Part shown: in pieces, positions 16,227 through 23,487 of the stretch
Position numbering within the stretch: position 1 is the stretch's first letter
Layout of the letters: every line of letters begins with the position of its first letter
Assembly (NCBI GenBank): GCA_946479255.1
Contig: CAMLFK010000049.1
Coordinates: 1-23,487, forward strand
DNA length: 23,487 bases
Reading direction: 5' to 3'
DNA from: an uncultured Oxalobacteraceae bacterium
GTDB lineage: Bacteria > Pseudomonadota > Gammaproteobacteria > Burkholderiales > Burkholderiaceae
Notes under the pieces: generated by a model
Databases searched by the model: none
The model's input: only the letters and a program-made list of their open reading frames with translations
Told to the model about the DNA's origin: nothing
Program-made: the position numbers and the translations under genes

Positions 16227-17156
16227 TTACTCCGCGTCCGCATTGACCGCCTTATCAATCTCCGCCTTCGACAACTCCGGCGCAAACTGCTGAATAAACC
16301 GGTACGCATACCCCCGCAGATAAGCCCCGCGCCGCACCGCCAGCCGCGTCACATTCGGCGCGAACAGGTGCGATGCCTCGACCGCGCGCAAGCCCTTGTC
16401 ACGTCCATGGTCGAACGCCATCGAGGCCACCAGCCCCACACCCAGTCCCAGCGACACATACTGCTTGATCACGTCCGAATCCATCGCCGTCAGCACGATA
16501 TCGGTCTTGACCCCAGCCTGCGCGAACGCGGCATCGATATGCCCGCGGCCCGTAAAACCCACGTCGTAGGTAATCAAGGGCCACTCGGCCAGGTCTTCCA
16601 GCTTGATCGGCGACTTGGCCAGCAGCGGGTGCCCTTCCGGCACCACGATCAGGTGGGTCCAGCGGTAGCACGGAAACGAGGCCAGGTCGGGAAACTGCGA
16701 CAAACCCTCCGTCGCGATTCCCAGGTCGGCCTTGCCCGACAAAACCCACTCGGCGATATGCTCGGGCGAACTTTGCTGAAGCGCGATGCGCACCTGCGGG
16801 AAGTCCTGGCGGAAGGCCTGTACCACCTTCGGCAGCGCATAGCGTGCCTGAGTGTGGGTGGCGGCAATGGTCAGGGTGCCGGTATCCTGGCCCGCATACT
16901 CGATGCTGGCCTGCTGCAGGTTTTCCGCTTCGATCAGAAGCTTGTCGATGATCTTGAGGATGCCCTTGCCGGGATCGGTCAGGCCGGTCAGGCGCTTGCC
17001 GTTGCGCTCGAAGATGACCACGCCCAGTTCTTCTTCGAGTTCGCGGATCTGGCGGCTCACGCCAGGCTGCGACGTGAACAGGGCATTGGCCACTTCGGTC
17101 AGGTTGTAGTTGCGCCGCGCCGCTTCGCGGATCGAACGTAGCTGTTGGAAGTTCAT
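16227..17156 (-). CDS. cysB: LysR-family transcriptional regulator CysB
   Basis: A 309-residue LysR regulator of sulfur assimilation. The N-terminal winged helix-turn-helix spans about 1-60 ([29 protein letters not shown]). The co-inducer-binding domain is about 90-300. The ligand loop [11 protein letters not shown] places Thr100, Thr102 and Gln103 at the same numbers as the sulfate-contacting residues of enterobacterial CysB, which supports CysB/Cbl over other LysR types. The ATG overlaps the cysA stop (ATGA), so it is the last gene of the sulfate transporter operon. Co-transcription implies that the activator level follows its own target operon. Cbl is the main alternative. Confidence 0.92.
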   Translation of the reverse strand: MNFQQLRSIREAARRNYNLTEVANALFTSQPGVSRQIRELEEELGVVIFERNGKRLTGLTDPGKGILKIIDKLLIEAENLQQASIEYAGQDTGTLTIAATHTQARYALPKVVQAFRQDFPQVRIALQQSSPEHIAEWVLSGKADLGIATEGLSQFPDLASFPCYRWTHLIVVPEGHPLLAKSPIKLEDLAEWPLITYDVGFTGRGHIDAAFAQAGVKTDIVLTAMDSDVIKQYVSLGLGVGLVASMAFDHGRDKGLRAVEASHLFAPNVTRLAVRRGAYLRGYAYRFIQQFAPELSKAEIDKAVNADAE

Positions 17157-18226
17157 ATGGCCGCTCCCGGATCGACAAACACTTGCATGCGGCGCGGCTT
17201 GATCACCAGGGTCTCGCCATCCTTCAACTGCATGGCGCGGTAACGCTCGTTGGGGATCACAGCCTCGATCAGGTCCTGGTTGTCGGCGCGCTCCAGGTCG
17301 AGCTGGGCCAGCGGACCGATCGCATGCGCGCGGCGCAGCTTGACCACCACGCCTTCGGCGCCCGGCACATAACGCTCCACATCCAGGTCGTGCGGCCGCA
17401 CATAGGCGATGCCCTTGCTGTCCCGGACCTCGGCGTGATCCGGCACCGTGAAACTGGCGTCGCCGCTGGCCAGCACGCCTTCGTGCACGCGGCCGTGGAA
17501 CAGATTGACGTTGCCGAGGAAGCCGAAAACGAAGGGCGAGGCCGGGTTGTTGTACACATCATCGGGCGTACCGAGCTGCTCGACTTTACCCTTGTTCATC
17601 AGGACCACGCGGTCGGCCACTTCCAGCGCTTCTTCCTGGTCGTGGGTGACGAAGATGCTGGTCACGTGCAGGTCGTCATGCAAACGGCGCAGCCAGCGGC
17701 GCAGTTCCTTGCGCACCTTGGCGTCGAGCGCGCCGAACGGTTCGTCGAGCAGCAGCACGCGCGGCTCGACCGCCAGCGCGCGCGCCAGGGCGATGCGCTG
17801 ACGCTGGCCGCCGGACAGTTGCGGCGGGTAGCGGTCGGCCAGCCAGTCCAGCTGCACCATCTCGAGCAGCTGCTTGACCTTGTCGCGGATCTGCTGCTCG
17901 GACGGCCGCTCGGCGCGGGGCCGCACGCGCAGGCCGAAAGCGACGTTCTCGAACACGGTCATGTGCTTGAACAGCGCGTAGTGCTGGAACACGAAGCCGA
18001 CCTGGCGCTCGCGCACATGGCGATGCGAGGCGTCTTTGCCGTCCAAAATCACGCGGCCCGAGTCCGGATGCTCCAGGCCAGCGATGATGCGCAAGAGCGT
18101 GGTCTTGCCGCAGCCGGAAGGCCCCAGCAGCGCGGTCAGTTCGCCGGTCGGGAACTGGAGCGATACATCGCCGAGCGCGACGAATTCGCCGAAGGTCTTA
18201 TGAATATTATGTACTTCGATGGTCAT
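17153..18226 (-). CDS. cysA: Sulfate/thiosulfate ABC transporter ATP-binding protein
   Basis: A 357-residue ATPase of the CysUWA importer. Walker A is GPSGCGKTT (35-43), the Q-loop Gln is residue 81, the signature is LSGGQ (137-141), Walker B is LLLDEP (158-163) and the switch His is 195. A C-terminal regulatory domain (about 235-355) follows, with the MALT/TOBE-like fold typical of CysA. The start at 18226 ([10 protein letters not shown]) is one base after the cysW stop, with GGAG about 7 bases ahead inside cysW. An upstream in-frame extension to 18292 overlaps cysW and was rejected. Its stop overlaps the cysB start. Confidence 0.97.
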   Translation of the reverse strand: MTIEVHNIHKTFGEFVALGDVSLQFPTGELTALLGPSGCGKTTLLRIIAGLEHPDSGRVILDGKDASHRHVRERQVGFVFQHYALFKHMTVFENVAFGLRVRPRAERPSEQQIRDKVKQLLEMVQLDWLADRYPPQLSGGQRQRIALARALAVEPRVLLLDEPFGALDAKVRKELRRWLRRLHDDLHVTSIFVTHDQEEALEVADRVVLMNKGKVEQLGTPDDVYNNPASPFVFGFLGNVNLFHGRVHEGVLASGDASFTVPDHAEVRDSKGIAYVRPHDLDVERYVPGAEGVVVKLRRAHAIGPLAQLDLERADNQDLIEAVIPNERYRAMQLKDGETLVIKPRRMQVFVDPGAAI

Positions 18227-18227
18227 G

Positions 18228-19142
18228 TCAGTGCTCCAGCTTGCGTGCGGCGTCAGCGACTTCATCGGTCTCGTGAAGGCGCCATTCAACAAAGGTTTTG
18301 ATTGCCAGGGTTACCAGCGCCAGCAATGCCAGCAGCGAGGCAACCGCGAAGGCGGCGGCGAAGTTGTACTCGTTGTACAGAATCTCCACCTGCAGCGGCA
18401 TGGTGTTGGTCTCGCCACGGATGTGGCCGGACACCACCGACACCGCGCCGAACTCGCCCATGGCACGGGCGTTACACAGGATGACGCCGTACAGCAGGCC
18501 CCATTTGATGTTCGGCAGCGTCACCCGCATGAAGGTGGCAAAGCCCGAGGCGCCCAGCACCAGCGCAGCCTCTTCTTCTTCGCTGCCCTGCGACTGCATC
18601 AGCGGAATGAGCTCGCGCGCCACGAAGGGGAAGGTGATGAAGATCGTCGCCAGCACGATGCCCGGCACGGCGAACAGGATCTTGATGTCGTGCTCGGCCA
18701 GCCAGGCGCCGAACCAGCCCTGCGCGCCGAACAGCAGCACGTAGATCAGGCCAGAGATGACCGGCGAGACCGAGAACGGCAGGTCGATCAGCGTGAGCAG
18801 CACGCTCTTGCCGCGGAATTCGAACTTGGCAATCGCCCAGGCGGCGCTGACGCCGAACACCAGGTTCAGCGGCACCGAGATGCCGGCCGCGATCAGGGTC
18901 AGCTTGATGGCCGAGACCGCGTCAGGATCGGTGATCGCGGCGATGTAGGCGTCGCCGCCCTTTTTAAAGGCTTCGACGAACACCGCGATCAGCGGCACGA
19001 ACAGGAACAAGGTCAGGAACACCAGCGCCACGGACAGCAAGGTCAGGCGCACCCAGTTTGGCTCCATGATGCCGGAGACGGCCGGCAGTTCGCCGCGCTT
19101 GGGCGGCGCCGTCACAGCTGGCTTATCGAGAACCGCGCTCAT
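18228..19142 (-). CDS. cysW: Sulfate/thiosulfate ABC transporter permease CysW
   Basis: A 304-residue inner-membrane permease. The N-terminal tail of about 30 residues is cytoplasmic. Six hydrophobic segments follow, beginning at about residue 33 ([23 protein letters not shown]). The cytoplasmic EAA loop that docks on CysA reads [26 protein letters not shown]. The conserved [12 protein letters not shown] comes after it. The start overlaps the cysT stop by four bases and the stop lies one base before cysA. It forms a heterodimer with CysT in the importer. Confidence 0.96.
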   Translation of the reverse strand: MSAVLDKPAVTAPPKRGELPAVSGIMEPNWVRLTLLSVALVFLTLFLFVPLIAVFVEAFKKGGDAYIAAITDPDAVSAIKLTLIAAGISVPLNLVFGVSAAWAIAKFEFRGKSVLLTLIDLPFSVSPVISGLIYVLLFGAQGWFGAWLAEHDIKILFAVPGIVLATIFITFPFVARELIPLMQSQGSEEEEAALVLGASGFATFMRVTLPNIKWGLLYGVILCNARAMGEFGAVSVVSGHIRGETNTMPLQVEILYNEYNFAAAFAVASLLALLALVTLAIKTFVEWRLHETDEVADAARKLEH

Positions 19143-19987
19143 TTCTTGCCTCCGCGGGTACGTGCCCAGTTCTGCAGCAGGTTAATGGTCAGGAGCAGTA
19201 CGAAGGAGACCAGCAGCATGACCACGGCAATCGCGGTGGCGCCGGCGTAGTCGTACTGTTCCAGCTTGGTGATGATGAACAACGGCGTGATCTCGGACAC
19301 CATCGGCATGTTGCCGGCGATGAAAATGACCGAGCCGTATTCACCAGTGGCGCGTGCAAAAGCCAGCGCAAAGCCGGTCAGCATGGCCGGGAAGATCCCG
19401 GGGAAGATCACCTTGATGAAGGTCTGCAGGGGCGTCGCGCCCAGGCTGGCGGCGGCTTCTTCGAGTTCGCGCTCGGCGTCCTCCAGCACCGGCTGCACCG
19501 TGCGCACCACGAAAGGCAGGCCGATGAAGGTCATCGCCAGGACCACGCCCAGCGGCGTAAAGGCGACCTTGATACCGAGCGGTTCGAGGTAGCGGCCGAT
19601 CCAGCCGTTGGTGGAATACAGCGCGGTCAGGGTGATGCCGGCCACCGCGGTGGGCAGGGCGAACGGCAGGTCGACCAGGGCGTCGATGATGCGCTTGCCG
19701 GGGAACTCGTAACGCACCAGCACCCAGGCGACGATGCCGCCGAAGACCACATTCATTAATGCGGCGATCAGCGAAGCGCCGAAGCTGAGCCGGTAGGATG
19801 CCATGACCCGCTCGGACGTGACCGCCGCCCAGAACGCTTCCCAGGTCATGGTGAAGGTCTTGAGGAAAACAGCCGAGAGGGGAATCAGGACGATCAGCGC
19901 TAGATAGAAGATCGTGAAGCCCAGCGACAGGCCGAATCCGGGGATAACCCGGAATGGCGCGCCGCGGACAGGTGGGGATGGTGGCAT
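19139..19987 (-). CDS. cysT: Sulfate/thiosulfate ABC transporter permease CysT (CysU)
   Basis: A 282-residue inner-membrane permease with six predicted helices, starting at about residue 17 ([24 protein letters not shown]). The EAA loop is [26 protein letters not shown]. The family block [14 protein letters not shown] follows. The ATG at 19987 has a Shine-Dalgarno AGAGGG about 4 bases upstream. It is the first gene of cysT-cysW-cysA-cysB. A periplasmic sulfate-binding protein (Sbp/CysP) is not encoded in this window, so the binding protein must come from elsewhere. An AT-rich dyad lies just upstream and is a candidate control site. Confidence 0.96.
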   Translation of the reverse strand: MPPSPPVRGAPFRVIPGFGLSLGFTIFYLALIVLIPLSAVFLKTFTMTWEAFWAAVTSERVMASYRLSFGASLIAALMNVVFGGIVAWVLVRYEFPGKRIIDALVDLPFALPTAVAGITLTALYSTNGWIGRYLEPLGIKVAFTPLGVVLAMTFIGLPFVVRTVQPVLEDAERELEEAAASLGATPLQTFIKVIFPGIFPAMLTGFALAFARATGEYGSVIFIAGNMPMVSEITPLFIITKLEQYDYAGATAIAVVMLLVSFVLLLTINLLQNWARTRGGKK

Positions 19988-19994
19988 ATGCCCT

Positions 19995-20018
19995 CTTATT
20001 ACATTAATGTCTAATAAG
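19995..20018 (-). promoter_or_regulatory. AT-rich dyad ahead of cysT, candidate regulatory site
   Basis: Outer arms CTTATTA (19995-20001) and TAATAAG (20012-20018) flank an inner perfect palindrome ACATTAATGT (20001-20010). It touches the cysT ribosome binding site and lies 8-31 bases upstream of the start codon. A LysR (CysB) contact is one option, a repressor site or weak RNA hairpin another. No convincing -35/-10 pair is seen nearby. Confidence 0.4.
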
Positions 20019-20041
20019 GCGCAATTTTGACCGTAGAACGC

Positions 20042-20064
20042 ATAAAAGCAAAGGAAGCTTTTAT
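20042..20064 (-). terminator. Possible AT-rich terminator after the TauE-family gene
   Basis: An 8-bp stem ATAAAAGC (20042-20049) / GCTTTTAT (20057-20064) with a 7-base loop, 45 bases past the tauE stop on the minus strand. The stem is AT-rich and the T-run is inside the arm, so termination would be weak. Confidence 0.35.
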
Positions 20065-20108
20065 CATTACCTTAGACACTAAACGTACTTAGGGGCAGGA
20101 AACCTTTA

Positions 20109-20882
20109 CTAGTGGATCAATTTCGCTGCCACGGCGGTCAAGGTCATCGCCAGCACGCCGCGCAGGATTTTTTCCGGAATGGCGCGCGCGAACCAGGAAC
20201 CGATTGTGATGCCAGGAATCGAGCCCAGCAGCAGCATGGCCAGCAGCGCCCAGTTGATCGAACCGAGCCACCAGTGGCCGAAAGCGGCGATGGCGGTCAG
20301 GGGCACGGCGTAGGCGATGTCGGTGCCGGCCACTTCTGCCGCACTCATGCGTGGATACAAGAGCACCAGCAAGGTGGCGCCCACGGCGCCGGCTCCGATC
20401 GAGGAAATGGTGACTAGGCAACCGAGAATGAAGCCGCACACCACGGTGGCGGTGCTGAGCTTCTGGCCATGCAACTGGCGTTCCGGGTGGGCATTCAGCC
20501 AGGCCAGCATCTTGCTTTTGAATAGCAGCGCGACCACGGTCAGCATGACCGACCCGGCAATCGAGTAGCGGATCATCTGGCCGATGGATTTATCGACCGT
20601 GCCGAAGTACTTGAGCGCCAGGGTGGTGAGCACAGCGGCAGGCAGAGCGCCCCAGCACAGCAACTTGACCACGTCCCAGCGGACGGTGTCGCGAATGCGG
20701 TGGGTAAAGGTGCCGGCCGTCTTGGTGACGGCGGCAAAAGCCAGGTCGGTGCCGACGGCGACCGATGGCGGCACGCCGAACAGCAAGGTCAGCAGCGGCG
20801 TCATCAGCGAACCGCCGCCAACGCCGGTCATGCCGACCAACAAACCAACCGCGAAACCCGAAATGATATAAGTAAGTAGCAT
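20109..20882 (-). CDS. TauE/SafE-family anion exporter (probable sulfite exporter)
   Basis: A 257-residue polytopic membrane protein with about eight hydrophobic segments. The duplicated TauE half-repeat signature appears first as GFAVGLLVGMTGVGGGSLMTPLL (N-terminal half) and again as GFILGCLVTISSIGAGAVGATLL (C-terminal half). PPSVAVGTDLAFAAVTK and AEVAGTDIAYAVPLTA are the matching conserved blocks. Family members export sulfite, sulfoacetate or related organosulfur anions. The same-strand neighbour just downstream is the sulfate import operon, which favours a sulfur role such as sulfite relief. Its ribosome binding site GGGGA lies in a predicted hairpin. Confidence 0.88.
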   Translation of the reverse strand: MLLTYIISGFAVGLLVGMTGVGGGSLMTPLLTLLFGVPPSVAVGTDLAFAAVTKTAGTFTHRIRDTVRWDVVKLLCWGALPAAVLTTLALKYFGTVDKSIGQMIRYSIAGSVMLTVVALLFKSKMLAWLNAHPERQLHGQKLSTATVVCGFILGCLVTISSIGAGAVGATLLVLLYPRMSAAEVAGTDIAYAVPLTAIAAFGHWWLGSINWALLAMLLLGSIPGITIGSWFARAIPEKILRGVLAMTLTAVAAKLIH

Positions 20883-20886
20883 GCAA

Positions 20887-20919
20887 AGTCCCCAAAGTTA
20901 CCGCAAGGGTAAAGGGACT
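20887..20919 (-). promoter_or_regulatory. Leader hairpin covering the tauE ribosome binding site
   Basis: On the minus-strand RNA, AGUCCC (from 20914-20919) pairs with GGGACU (from 20887-20892). An inner stem forms from 20908-20912 and 20898-20902. The only Shine-Dalgarno-like sequence, GGGGA (20889-20893), lies six bases before the ATG and falls mostly within the right arm. Confidence 0.5.
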
Positions 20920-20943
20920 CAGCTGTAAACCATACAACGAAAA

Positions 20944-20957
20944 GCTTATTTGCTTAT
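20944..20957. repeat. Copy of the 14-mer GCTTATTTGCTTAT
   Basis: Identical to 22298-22311 in the tandem repeat 1.35 kb away. It lies between the peroxiredoxin and tauE genes. Confidence 0.6.
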
Positions 20958-20992
20958 GCCTGCCATTTGGACAAGCCGGGTTTCGCCCTCGA

Positions 20993-21631
20993 TTACTTGT
21001 TCGGCTGGGGCGTCAGGCGCAGGTAAGGCCGCGGAGCGGTAAAGCCCTTCGGATACTTTTGCTTGATCTGCTCAGGGTCCTGCACGGTCAGCGGGATGAT
21101 AACGTCGTCGCCGTCTTTCCAGTTGCCAGGCGTGGCCACGGTGTAGCCATCGGTCAGCTGCAACGCGTCGATAACGCGCAGCACTTCGTCGAAGTTGCGG
21201 CCAGTGCTCATCGGATAGGTCAGGCTCAGGCGAATCTTTTTCTTCGGATCGATGACGAATACCGAACGCACGGTGGCCGTGGCCGACTGTTCCGGATGGA
21301 TCATGTCGTACAGGGTGGCGACCTTCTTGTCGGCATCGGCGATGATCGGGAAGCCGACCACGGTCTGCTGGGTTTCTTCAATGTCGGCGATCCAGCTGCG
21401 GTGGCTTTCGGCAGGGTCGACCGACAGCGCGATGGCCTTGACGTTGCGCTTGTCGAACTCCGGCTTGAGCTTGGCGGTCAGGCCCAGTTCGGTGGTGCAG
21501 ACCGGCGTGAAGTCGGCAGGATGCGAAAAAAGGACCACCCACGAGTCGCCCGCCCACTCGTGAAACTTGATGGTGCCCTGGGACGAGTCCTGTTCAAAAT
21601 CTGGTGCGGTATCGCCCAAACGTAAAGTCAT
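20993..21631 (-). CDS. 1-Cys peroxiredoxin (Prx6 type)
   Basis: A 212-residue thioredoxin-fold peroxidase that reduces hydroperoxides. The peroxidatic site is PVCTTE with Cys45, preceded by SHPADFTPV. Cys45 is the only cysteine in the protein, so no internal resolving cysteine exists and an outside thiol must regenerate it. The long C-terminal domain (from about 145: RNFDEVLRVIDALQLTDGYTVATPGNW, then PRPYLR) is the Prx6-type extension, not the AhpC one. The start at 21631 has GGAG six bases upstream; an in-frame TTG at 21643 is the same site read earlier. It follows the hydrolase gene by 29 bases. Confidence 0.94.
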   Translation of the reverse strand: MTLRLGDTAPDFEQDSSQGTIKFHEWAGDSWVVLFSHPADFTPVCTTELGLTAKLKPEFDKRNVKAIALSVDPAESHRSWIADIEETQQTVVGFPIIADADKKVATLYDMIHPEQSATATVRSVFVIDPKKKIRLSLTYPMSTGRNFDEVLRVIDALQLTDGYTVATPGNWKDGDDVIIPLTVQDPEQIKQKYPKGFTAPRPYLRLTPQPNK

Positions 21632-21660
21632 TCTGTTCTCCAAAAGTTGGGTTAATGTTT

Positions 21661-22224
21661 TTATGACGCTTCAGCCAAGATTGAATTTTGCGCCATTTCG
21701 GCCAGCCGGTGCAGGTATTTCTGGCCCTCGGGCCAGTTGCCGAGTCCTGACTCGGCGTTGATATGGCCGAGCCGGCCGCCTTCGAGCAGTTCGCTGCCCC
21801 AGCGGCGCGCAAACAGCGCAGCCGTCCCGGCCGGCATCCATGGATCGTTTTCACTGCTGATTAATATTGAGGGGCACGGCAGCGCATGGGCCGGCAGGCG
21901 CGCGGCCACGCCGAAGCGGTCCGGATGGGCCGGCGCCACCAGCAGGGCACCTGCCACCTTATCCGGATTGCGGGCAATGCTGGTGACCGTCGTCAGGCAG
22001 CCGAAGCTGTGCGCGATGAACAGTGCCGGGCGCGGGTCTTGCGCACGCAGCTGGTCCAGGCGGGCAACCCAGGCGCCCAATTGCGGGTTGTGCCACTCGT
22101 CCTGCTCCACCCGCGAAAATGTGGGGTGCAGCGCATGCCAGCGGGTCTGCCAGTGCTCCGGGCCGCTGTTGTGCAGGCCGGGAACAATGATGACGTGAAA
22201 ATTGGATAAGACATCGTGCGCCAT
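21661..22224 (-). CDS. RBBP9/YdeN-family alpha/beta serine hydrolase
   Basis: A 187-residue small alpha/beta hydrolase. The oxyanion-loop start is VPGLHNSGPEHWQ (14-26). The nucleophile elbow is AHSFG with Ser73. Asp127 in SSENDPWM and His154 in GHIN complete the triad. It is of normal length for the RBBP9/YdeN family, whose physiological substrates are mostly unknown. The start at 22224 is set by a very strong Shine-Dalgarno AAGGAGG seven bases upstream. Peroxiredoxin follows closely, so the two may share a transcript. Confidence 0.92.
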   Translation of the reverse strand: MAHDVLSNFHVIIVPGLHNSGPEHWQTRWHALHPTFSRVEQDEWHNPQLGAWVARLDQLRAQDPRPALFIAHSFGCLTTVTSIARNPDKVAGALLVAPAHPDRFGVAARLPAHALPCPSILISSENDPWMPAGTAALFARRWGSELLEGGRLGHINAESGLGNWPEGQKYLHRLAEMAQNSILAEAS

Positions 22225-22285
22225 GGCCGCCTCCTTTGAGACAAGCATAAGGCGGCACGGAACAGATTGAAACGAAGGCTTTGTT

Positions 22286-22317
22286 ATTTGCTTATCCGCT
22301 TATTTGCTTATCCGCTT
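22286..22317. repeat. Two exact tandem copies of a 16-bp unit
   Basis: ATTTGCTTATCCGCTT occurs at 22286-22301 and again at 22302-22317 without a spacer. It sits just downstream of the dgkA stop and upstream of the hydrolase gene on the minus strand. Part of the unit recurs at 20944-20957. Confidence 0.9.
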
Positions 22318-22318
22318 C

Positions 22319-22705
22319 TTAATAAAAGCGGTTGAACAGCACCACCGCCCACGAGGCGCCGGCAATGAGTATCGACAGCATCACCGCCGCACTGCCGATA
22401 TCCTTGGCGCGCTTGGACAGCGGATGGCGTTCCAGCGAAATACGGTCGACCACCGCCTCGATCGCCGAATTGATGAGCTCAACGATCAGCACCAGCACCA
22501 GCACGGCAATCAGGAACAGCTTCTGGAAAGAGGAAACCGGCAAGCCGAGGGCGATCACGGTGCCGATCACCACCACCAGCATCTCCTGGCGGAAAGCGTA
22601 CTCGTGCTCCCATGCGGCTTTCAAGCCATCCATGGAATAAGCGATGGCGTTGACGATGCGCTTGAAGCCGCTTTTACTCTTAAATTCGCTCGGTGACTGA
22701 TCCAT
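22319..22705 (-). CDS. dgkA: Diacylglycerol kinase
   Basis: A 128-residue trimeric inner-membrane kinase that returns diacylglycerol to phosphatidic acid, recycling the by-product of periplasmic glucan and envelope modification. Three transmembrane segments are seen at about 42-57, 62-80 and 105-124. Active-site residues of the family are in place: AWEHEYAFRQE (31-41), VELINSAIEAVVDR (75-88, with Glu76, Asn79 and Glu83) and SKRAKDIGSAAV (97-108, with Asp102). Length and order match E. coli DgkA. The ATG lacks a clear Shine-Dalgarno sequence. A good promoter lies about 30 bases upstream. Confidence 0.97.
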   Translation of the reverse strand: MDQSPSEFKSKSGFKRIVNAIAYSMDGLKAAWEHEYAFRQEMLVVVIGTVIALGLPVSSFQKLFLIAVLVLVLIVELINSAIEAVVDRISLERHPLSKRAKDIGSAAVMLSILIAGASWAVVLFNRFY

Positions 22706-22734
22706 GCTGTTTTCATATTGACAGGTGAATCAGC

Positions 22735-22762
22735 ATTATGCCCCGCCCTCCGGCAGTGACAA
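22735..22762 (-). promoter_or_regulatory. Promoter of dgkA
   Basis: On the minus strand TTGTCA (22757-22762) is followed after 16 bases by CATAAT (22735-22740), each 5 of 6 to consensus, about 30 bases before the dgkA start. Confidence 0.65.
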
Positions 22763-22789
22763 GGACTTTGCGTTACCGCGACACCAAAA

Positions 22790-22819
22790 TTGCCAAAGCT
22801 TTTCACATTATGGTATAAA
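22790..22819 (+). promoter_or_regulatory. Promoter of the IclR-family gene
   Basis: TTGCCA (22790-22795) and TATAAA (22814-22819) with an 18-base spacer, each 5 of 6 to consensus. A TG at 22811-22812 gives an extended -10. An inverted pair AGTAT / ATACT (22819-22823 and 22830-22834) overlaps the start site and could be an operator. Confidence 0.7.
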
Positions 22820-22853
22820 GTATGGACATATACTGCACCGCACCAACCACATC

Positions 22854-23487
22854 ATGAAAATCGAATCAGTTGAAGCGCCCAAGACATCGATTCAGGTGAT
22901 CGAACGCATGGTCGCCCTGCTCGACGCGCTGGCCAACTATACCGACCCGGTCAGCCTGAAGGAATTGTCGCAAGTGTCGGGCCTGCACCCTTCGACCGCG
23001 CACCGGATTCTGAACGATATGGTGATCACCCGCTTCGTCGACCGGGTCGAACCGGGCACCTACCGCCTCGGCATGCGCCTGCTGGAACTGGGCAATGTGG
23101 TCAAGAGCCGCCTGTCGGTGCGCGAAGCCGCGCTTGATTTCATGCGTGCACTGCACAAGAAAACCCAGCAGACGGTGAACCTTTCCGTGCGCCAAGGCGA
23201 CGAGATTGTCTACATTGACCGCGCCTTCTCGGAGCGTTCTGGCATGCAAGTTGTGCGGGCAATCGGCGGGCGCGGTCCGCTGCACCTGACCTCGACCGGC
23301 AAGCTGTTCCTGTCGGTGGACGAACCCAAGGCCATCCGCGCCTACGCCACCCGCACGGGTTTGTCAGGCCACAACAAGAATTCGATCACCGACCTGTCCA
23401 AGCTGGAGCGCGAACTCAGCTTGGTGCGTTCGCGCGGCTATGCGCGCGACAATGAAGAACTGGAACTGGGCGTGCGCTGCATGGCGG
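22854..23487 (+). CDS. IclR-family transcriptional regulator (3' truncated)
   Basis: The frame runs open from ATG at 22854 to the window end, giving 211 residues. The N-terminal winged helix-turn-helix (about 10-75) reads IQVIERMVALLDALANY, then SLKELSQVSGLHPSTAHRILNDM, then GTYRLGMRLLELG, the classic IclR pattern. The effector-binding domain begins at about residue 85 with ALHKKTQQTVNLSVRQGDEIVYIDR and includes GRGPLHLTSTGKLFL. The C-terminal third lies outside the window. The ligand and targets cannot be told from the sequence. It is transcribed away from dgkA. Confidence 0.94.
   Translation, partial: MKIESVEAPKTSIQVIERMVALLDALANYTDPVSLKELSQVSGLHPSTAHRILNDMVITRFVDRVEPGTYRLGMRLLELGNVVKSRLSVREAALDFMRALHKKTQQTVNLSVRQGDEIVYIDRAFSERSGMQVVRAIGGRGPLHLTSTGKLFLSVDEPKAIRAYATRTGLSGHNKNSITDLSKLERELSLVRSRGYARDNEELELGVRCMA

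Noticed and set aside
17183..18301. Open frame of 372 codons on the plus strand opposite cysA
   Set aside because: Antisense shadow of an ABC ATPase gene with all motifs, and His/Gln-rich composition typical of such shadows.
18219..19250. Open frame of 343 codons on the plus strand opposite cysW
   Set aside because: Antisense shadow, strongly Gln/His/Arg-rich, covering two real genes.
22286..22317. CRISPR-like array
   Set aside because: Only two direct units without spacers and no cas genes.

Overview
The window looks like a core chromosomal segment of a high-GC betaproteobacterium, most likely Oxalobacteraceae (Massilia / Duganella / Janthinobacterium group). This is inferred from gene order (ribF-ileS-lspA-coaBC-dut; Nudix-aat-bpt-pyrD; cysT-cysW-cysA-cysB), the exbB-exbD-exbD layout and the strong GC bias at third codon positions. 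No database was searched. There is no phage, insertion sequence, CRISPR array or obvious genomic island, and no gap without a gene is longer than about 300 bases.

Layout, left to right. Positions 2-2705 (+): the end of an ExbB/TolQ-type proton channel, two ExbD paralogues and a secreted TPR protein. These are the energising parts of a TonB-type envelope system, and a strong terminator sits just before the TPR gene. Positions 2844-9130 (+): ribF, ileS, lspA, coaBC and dut, a housekeeping cluster for flavins, isoleucyl-tRNA, lipoprotein maturation, coenzyme A and dUTP removal. Positions 9147-10633 (+): a PDZ-containing lipoprotein built like an M48 metallopeptidase but lacking the zinc-site residues, overlapped by four bases by a small secreted adhesin-E-like protein. 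Positions 10701-12571 (+): an XdhC-family protein and an AlkA-type DNA glycosylase, coupled at TGATG. Positions 12582-12740 (-): an initiator tRNA with its own promoter and terminator.

Positions 12882-16151 (+): a zinc-ribbon Nudix hydrolase, the two N-degron transferases Aat and Bpt, and pyrD, followed by a REP-like palindrome. Positions 16227-19987 (-): sulfate import genes cysT, cysW and cysA with the regulator cysB as last gene, packed with 4-base overlaps or a 1-base gap. Positions 20109-22705 (-): a TauE/SafE anion exporter, a 1-Cys peroxiredoxin, an RBBP9/YdeN-type serine hydrolase and diacylglycerol kinase. From 22854 (+) an IclR-family regulator runs off the window, divergent from dgkA.

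No clearly new multi-gene system is visible. The observations most worth following are the predicted M48 pseudoprotease with its coupled secreted partner, the hairpin that could hide the tauE ribosome binding site, the terminator 16 bases ahead of the TPR gene, the dyad in front of cysT, and small intergenic repeats.
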